NCBI GenBank assembly: GCA_032622095.1
Contig: CP136068.1
Location: 184,886,796 to 184,950,795, forward strand
DNA length: 64,000 nt
Direction of reading: 5' to 3'
Source: Siphonodentalium dalli
Taxonomy: Eukaryota > Mollusca > Scaphopoda > Gadilida > Siphonodentaliidae
This document shows positions 59,110-64,000 of the stretch, piece by piece. The notes under the pieces were generated by a model. That model was not told the origin of the DNA and ran no database searches. It worked only from the letters and a program-made list of their open reading frames with translations. The position numbers were made by a program, and so were the translations under genes. Position 1 is the first letter of the stretch, and each line of letters begins with the position of its first letter.

Positions 59110-61674
59110 CAAACTTTTGCCAGGTCATAAAAATTCTACTAGGGGCATACGAGATTGTTATGACCTTGTAAAATCTGTCTTCTCTATATAGCGACGACAG
59201 TTTTTGCCGGGTAATATCAGTTTTACACGGGGCATACGAGATTGTTATGACCCGTGTAAAATCTGTCTTCTCTATATAGCGACGACAATTTTTGCGGGGT
59301 AATATCACTTTTACACGGGCCATACGAGATTGTTATGACCCGTGTAAAATCTGTCTTTTCTATATAGCGACGACAATTTTTGCGGGGTAATATCAGTTTT
59401 ACACGGGGCATACGAGATTGTTATGACCCGTTTAAAATCTGTCTTCTCTATATAGCGACGACAATTTTTGCGGGGTAATATCAGTTTTACACGGGGCATA
59501 CGAGATTGTTATGACCCGTGTAAAATCTGTCTTCTCTATATAGCGACGACAATTTTTGCGGTGTAATATCAGTTTTACACGGGGCATACGAGATTGTTAT
59601 GACCCGTGTAAAATATGTCTTCTCTATATAGCGACGACAATTTTTGCGGGGTAATATCAGTTTTACACGGGGCATACGAGATTGTTATGACCCGTTTAAA
59701 ATCTGTCTTCTCTATATAGCGACGACAATTTTTGCGGGGTAATATCAGTTTTACACGGGGCATACGAGATTGTTATGACCCGTGTAAAATCTGTCTTTTC
59801 TATATAGCGACGACAATTTTTGCGGGGTAATATAAGTTTTACACGGGGCAAACGAGATTGTTATGACCCGTGTAAAATCTGTCTTTTCTATATAGCGACG
59901 ACAATTTTTGCGGGATAATATCAGTTTTACACGGGGCATACGAGATTGTTATGACCCGTGTAAAATCTGTCTTCTCTATATAGCGACGACAATTTTTGCG
60001 GGGTAATATAAGTTTTACACGGGGCATACGAGATTGTTATGACCCGTGTAAAATCTGTCTTCTCTATATAGCGACGACAATTTTTGCGGGGTAATATCAG
60101 TTTTACACGGGGCATACGAGATTGTTATGACCCGTTTAAAATCTGTCTTCTCTATATAGCGACGAGAATTTTTGCGGGGTAATATCAGTTTTACACGGGG
60201 CATACGAGATTGTTATGACCTGTGTAAAATCTGTCTTCTCTATGTAGCGACGACAATTTTTGCGGGGTAATATCAGTTTTACACGGGGCATACGAAATTG
60301 TTATGACCCGTGTAAAATCTGTCTTCTCTATATAGCGACGACAATTTTTGCGGGGTAATATAAGTTTTACACGGGGCATACGAGATTGTTATGACCTTGT
60401 AAAATATGTCTTCTCTATATAGCGACGACAATTTTTGCGGGGTAATATAAGTTTTACACGGGGCATACGAGATTGTTATGACCCGTGTAAAATCTGTCTT
60501 CTCTATATAGCGACGACAATTTTTGCGGGGTAATATCAGTTTTACACGGGGCATACGAGATTGTTATGACCTGTGTAAAATCTGTCTTCTCTATGTAGCG
60601 ACGACAATTTTTGCGGGGTAATATCAGTTTTACACGGGGCATACGAAATTGTTATGACCCGTGTAAAATCTGTCTTCTTGATATAGCGACGACAAGTTTT
60701 GCGGGGTAATATAAATTTTACATGGGGCATACGAGATTGTTATGACCTTGTAAAATCTGTCTTCTCTATATAGCGACACGACAATTTTTGCGGGGTAATA
60801 TCAGTTTTACATGGGGCATACGAGATTGTTATGACCTTGTAAAATCTGTCTTCTCTATATAGCGACGACAATTTTTGCGGGGTAATATAAGTTTTACACG
60901 GGGCATACGAGATTGTTATGACCTTGTAAAATCTGTCTTCTCTATATAGCGACGACAATTTTTGCGGGGTAATATCACTTTTACACGGGGCATACGAGAT
61001 TGTTATGACCCGTGTAAAATCTGTCTTCTCTATATAGCGACGACAATTTTTGCGGGGTAATATCAGTTTTACACGGGGCATACGAGATTGTTATGACCTT
61101 GTAAAATCTGTCTTCTCTATATAGCGACGACAATTTTTGCGGGGTAATATAAGTTTTACACGGGGCATACGAGATTGTTATGACCTTGTAAAATCTGTCT
61201 TCTCTATATAGCGACGACAATTTTTGCGGGGTAATATCACTTTTACACGGGGCATACGAGATTGTTATGACCCGTGTAAAATCTGTCTTCTCTATATAGC
61301 GACGACAATTTTTGCGGGGTAATATCACTTTTACACGGGGCATACGAGATTGTTATGACCCGTGTAAAATCTGTCTTCTCTATATAGCGACGACAATTTT
61401 TGCGGGGTAATATCAGTTTTACACGGGGCATACGAGATTGTTATGACCTTGTTAAATCTGACTTCTCTATATAGCGACGACAATTTTTGCGGGGTAATAT
61501 CAGTTTTACACGGGGCATACGAGATTGTTATGACCTTGTAAAATCTGTCTTCTCTATATAGCGACGACAATTTTTGCGGGGTAATATCACTTTTACACGG
61601 GGCATACGAGATTGTTATGACCCGTGTAAAATCTGTCTTCTCTATATAGCGACGACAATTTTTGCGGGGTAATA
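59110..61674. repeat. 88-bp tandem array, about 29 units
   Basis: The unit contains GGGGCATACGAGATTGTTAT, GACCCGTGTAAAATCTGTCT, TCTCTATATAGCGACGACAA and TTTTTGCGGGGTAATATCAG. Each complete unit has a hairpin: TTTTACACGGG at the unit junction pairs with CCCGTGTAAAA. A class of 87-bp units reads GACCTTGTAAAA and loses the stem pairing; these cluster between about 60397 and 61560. The edge unit (59110-59160) is diverged. Repeated 62-codon minus-strand frames are a by-product: 88 is not divisible by 3, so each frame closes after two units. Confidence 0.96.
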
Positions 61675-62329
61675 CGAAATAAGTGTTTCCTGTTTAGTTA
61701 ACATATATCGAACAAGAACACCGGGATACGGCGTGGTATGGCCCTAGAAGAACAATGGTGCCTAAGAAGGCTTACAATTCTACAGAGGGGATAAATGTTC
61801 AAGCGTTAAACATTTATAACCATAGAACTACATCGTAGTTCTTATGTCACATTCATTTAAAATTGGAAGTTGTCATGATATAAATTAGACGTGAGGAAAA
61901 TTGCCTGCATTTCAATCTTACTTGTGTTATATGAACTAGGAAACATGAATGGTCATTCCAAGTGACTGATCACTCAGAAACATGCTGACGTAAATGTATG
62001 CATCACTACTCATGATGCACATGCATTCCCTATAGCGTTGTGTTTGTGTCTCTGTGTGGATACACATTCAAAGTAGACAGCAGGGTAGTTGAATTTGCGG
62101 AACAAATCAAAAATAAAAGTCGGCCGACCAGTGTCCCCCGACAACGTGGCAAGTCGATGCCGCTTTGTTAGAACATTTCTAAGTCGAAAGGGTTAATAAT
62201 TCCGTAAAAAAATGATGTTTCCGTCATCTACACACATGTTGAACATCTCCAATCTGTGGGTAACAATACTCTGAAGTTTCAAATATCTACGATCAAAACT
62301 GTAGGAGGAGTTTATTACACCATGAACGT
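61675..62329. other. Non-coding sequence after the 88-bp array
   Basis: It holds the relative of the 58655 palindrome arm (CGGGATACGGCGTGGTATGG) and GGGGATAAATG near 61775. GAAAGGGTTAA at about 62187 looks like a solo piggyBac-type MITE end. No gene is recognised. Confidence 0.5.
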
Positions 62330-62925
62330 ACCCTCATACAGAAAATTATAATAAAAACAAAAATTCAAAGTCAAAAGGCCCATAACTCTGGGAAAAATCA
62401 TTGGATCAAACTCAAATTCAAACTTGACCTGTATATTGATATCAATGACTCACAATAAAACGGAATTTTCAATTGAACAGTCCGAACTTGAGTTATCATC
62501 CGGAAACAAAAGAAAAAAGAAGTAAAATTGAATTTTTAAGTCGAAAAAAGTCCACAACTCAAGGAAAAATAATCGGATCAAACTCAAATTCGAACTCAAC
62601 CTGTATCTTGATATGACTGATCCACATAAAAACGGTATTTGCAATTAAAGGATCCAAACTTGAGATATCATCGGGAAACCGAAAAAGTGAGAAATTTTCT
62701 AAGTAAAAAAAAAGTTGAAAAAAGGGAAATAACTCCATAAAAGAACATCGGATCAAACCCCGAATTGCAGAGCACATGTGTTCTTGGTTGAGACACCTAC
62801 ATACCAAGTTTCAATCAAATCGGATGATCATTACTGGAGTTATAACTCTGGACGGCTCCACGGACAGACGGAGCTGATTACAATAGTCCCCCGAAAATAA
62901 ATTTTACGGGGGACAATAATAATTA
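62330..62925. repeat. Dispersed repeat ending in an inverted GTCCCCCGAAAA head
   Basis: It holds internal direct copies of about 185 bp: AAACTCAAATTCAAACTTGA near 62407 and AAACTCAAATTCGAACTCAA near 62579, each followed by CCTGTAT and later AACTTGAGTTATCATCCGG or AACTTGAGATATCATCGGG. The end has CCAAGTTTCAATCAAATCGG, GGACGGCTCCACGGACAGAC and the palindrome AGTCCCCCGAAAATAAATTT/TACGGGGGAC. The head matches the one at 42540 in opposite orientation. Confidence 0.7.
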
Positions 62926-62933
62926 TGGCATAA

Positions 62934-63063
62934 ATAGAATACACGAATAGTAGCCAGTGGTATTATTGTGGTTTTAACCACTCGTCAAAAGGCTCGTGGT
63001 TAAAACCACAATTCCACTCGTGGTCAACATTTGGTATTCTCGGCTACTATGGGTGTATTCTAT
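62934..63063. mobile_element. ATAGAATACAC foldback element
   Basis: ATAGAATACACGAATAGTAG is mirrored by CTACTATGGGTGTATTCTAT. GTGGTTTTAACCACTCG and CGTGGTTAAAACCAC form the inner stem, so the 130 bp fold on themselves. No TSD is clear. Confidence 0.85.
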
Positions 63064-63106
63064 ATGACTACAATATAGTTCCTGTTTGACACAAGGCATG
63101 GACTAT

Positions 63107-63172
63107 GGTCCCCAGAGGGTGAATTTAGTGATGGATGCTATCGTAATGTTAGACACACTATTACAAGGCTTG
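63107..63172. mobile_element. Half of a GAATGAGGTCCCC foldback element
   Basis: GGTCCCCAGAGGGTGAATTT and GTGATGGATGCTATC are followed at once by ACACACTATTACAAGGCTTG. This matches the two ends of the element at 47747-48000 joined with the middle deleted. Confidence 0.75.
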
Positions 63173-63258
63173 ATTTGCATCTGGGAAAAATGGCGAAGAA
63201 TGAAGACAGATATAGAACAGAAAACGTTAATAGAATTATCAGAACCTTTCCATGAACG

Positions 63259-63342
63259 CGAGCAAGCATAGCTGGCTATAGATTTATATGTGGGAATCTG
63301 ACGAGCAAGCATAGCTGGCTATAGATTTATATGTGGGAATCT
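63259..63342. repeat. 43-bp direct tandem duplication
   Basis: CGAGCAAGCATAGCTGGCTA through TATGTGGGAATCTGA is present at 63259 and again at 63302. A second small duplication, ATCAGATCGGCCAAATGA with GGCCATAATTT, follows at about 63403-63470. Confidence 0.92.
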
Positions 63343-63689
63343 TTTGGCAATATACATGCATAAATAACATGAGCAATCAATAACACATATAATGTCATGG
63401 AAAATCAGATCGGCCAAATGATGAGGCCATAATTTAAATCAGATCGGCCAAATGAGGCCATAATTTGAATAAATTTTATCAGTGGATTGGTTAACCAGAA
63501 GAAAGAAAAAAAATATCGTAAAGTTATTTTTTTCATGGGGACCGACCCACAATATTTGAAAATGTGATTAAAATTTTGTTCAACTTCAATTACAAATTGG
63601 TTATAGTTTCAGTCTGACTACATGGCAAATTCAGGAAAATTGAGGGTTAAAAGTTTTGGAAAGTGTTAATACCTTTCACAAGTAATAAA

Positions 63690-64000
63690 CTTATTAAAGA
63701 AATATTATCATATGGACTTGTTAGTGAAACTGATAGGTTAGTATTCAGGTGCTATGCCAACTGTGTGAATGTAGCATTCCACTAACATCGCAAGCAAATC
63801 GACTGTACCACTCCATAGAAAACATAAGTCCGAACTACGCTCAAATGTAAATATTTACTTTGTGATTCTTAATGCAACTATCGGAGATAAACTAACAAAA
63901 ATGATTTGCCCATCGAGAGTCACTGCATTTAATTCATATATAAGAATGACGGTGTTTGTTGTCAATTTGGATATAATATTTTTTTAAATAGCTACTTTGA
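63690..64000. repeat. Inverse copy of the dispersed repeat at 52165-52450
   Basis: GGTTAGTATTCAGGTGC, ATGTAGCATTCCACTAACAT, CAAATCGACTGTACCACTCC and AATGTAAATATTTACTTTG are reverse complements of the 52165-52450 phrases in inverted order. The repeat runs to the end of the window. Confidence 0.75.

Noticed and set aside
58949-61570. Series of 62-codon minus-strand frames starting MPRVK
   Set aside because: They recur every 88 bp because of the tandem array and shift frame at each unit. No gene would be built this way, and they have no independent start context.

Overview
This window is eukaryotic, intron-bearing, AT-rich nuclear DNA, most likely from an invertebrate. A mollusc or other lophotrochozoan is my best guess. 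The guess rests on the divergence of the one host gene and on the style of the dispersed repeats (palindromic heads with GTCCCCCGAAAA, many small inverted-repeat transposons). It is inference, not proof. Nothing prokaryotic is present: there are no operons, no long uninterrupted ORFs, no rRNA and no CRISPR.

Layout. Bases 1-29306 are one near-perfect tandem satellite with a 46-bp unit (about 640 copies). A 1.8-kb non-satellite island follows (29307-31110), then a second block of the same satellite (31111-36184, about 110 copies). The satellite ends only 17 bp before a coding exon. Bases 36202-44721 hold four plus-strand exons of a gene for a platelet-activating-factor acetylhydrolase 1B catalytic subunit (PAFAH1B2/3-like, SGNH hydrolase fold). 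All catalytic residues are intact, all introns are phase 0 with canonical GT/AG ends, and the stop codon is present. Only the N-terminal exon (about 25-30 codons expected) is missing. It should lie upstream of the window, which would put at least 36 kb, mostly satellite, inside intron 1. The later introns and the 3' flank are crowded with small DNA transposons and minisatellites.

Bases 44722-64000 contain no host gene I can recognise. They are a mosaic of non-autonomous DNA transposons with readable target-site duplications (TSDs): TA for mariner-type, TTAA for piggyBac-type, TTA/TAA for PIF/Harbinger-type, plus an 8-bp hAT-type element inside the gene. One decayed LINE reverse-transcriptase C-terminus, several hairpin elements, a 96-bp hairpin tandem array, a 21-bp minisatellite, a 136-bp near-perfect palindrome and a 2.6-kb array of an 88-bp unit make up the rest.

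The most interesting theme is tandem amplification at splice junctions of the PAFAH1B-like gene. The satellite runs into the presumed branch-point zone of the first visible exon. The donor site of that exon is triplicated in a 54-bp repeat. The acceptor of the third visible exon is the last unit of a 30-bp minisatellite. Two of these arrays were later interrupted by TA-flanked MITEs. The satellite also carries one perfect GATA-factor motif per unit, is almost free of CpG, and contains higher-order duplications, the largest about 4.6 kb.
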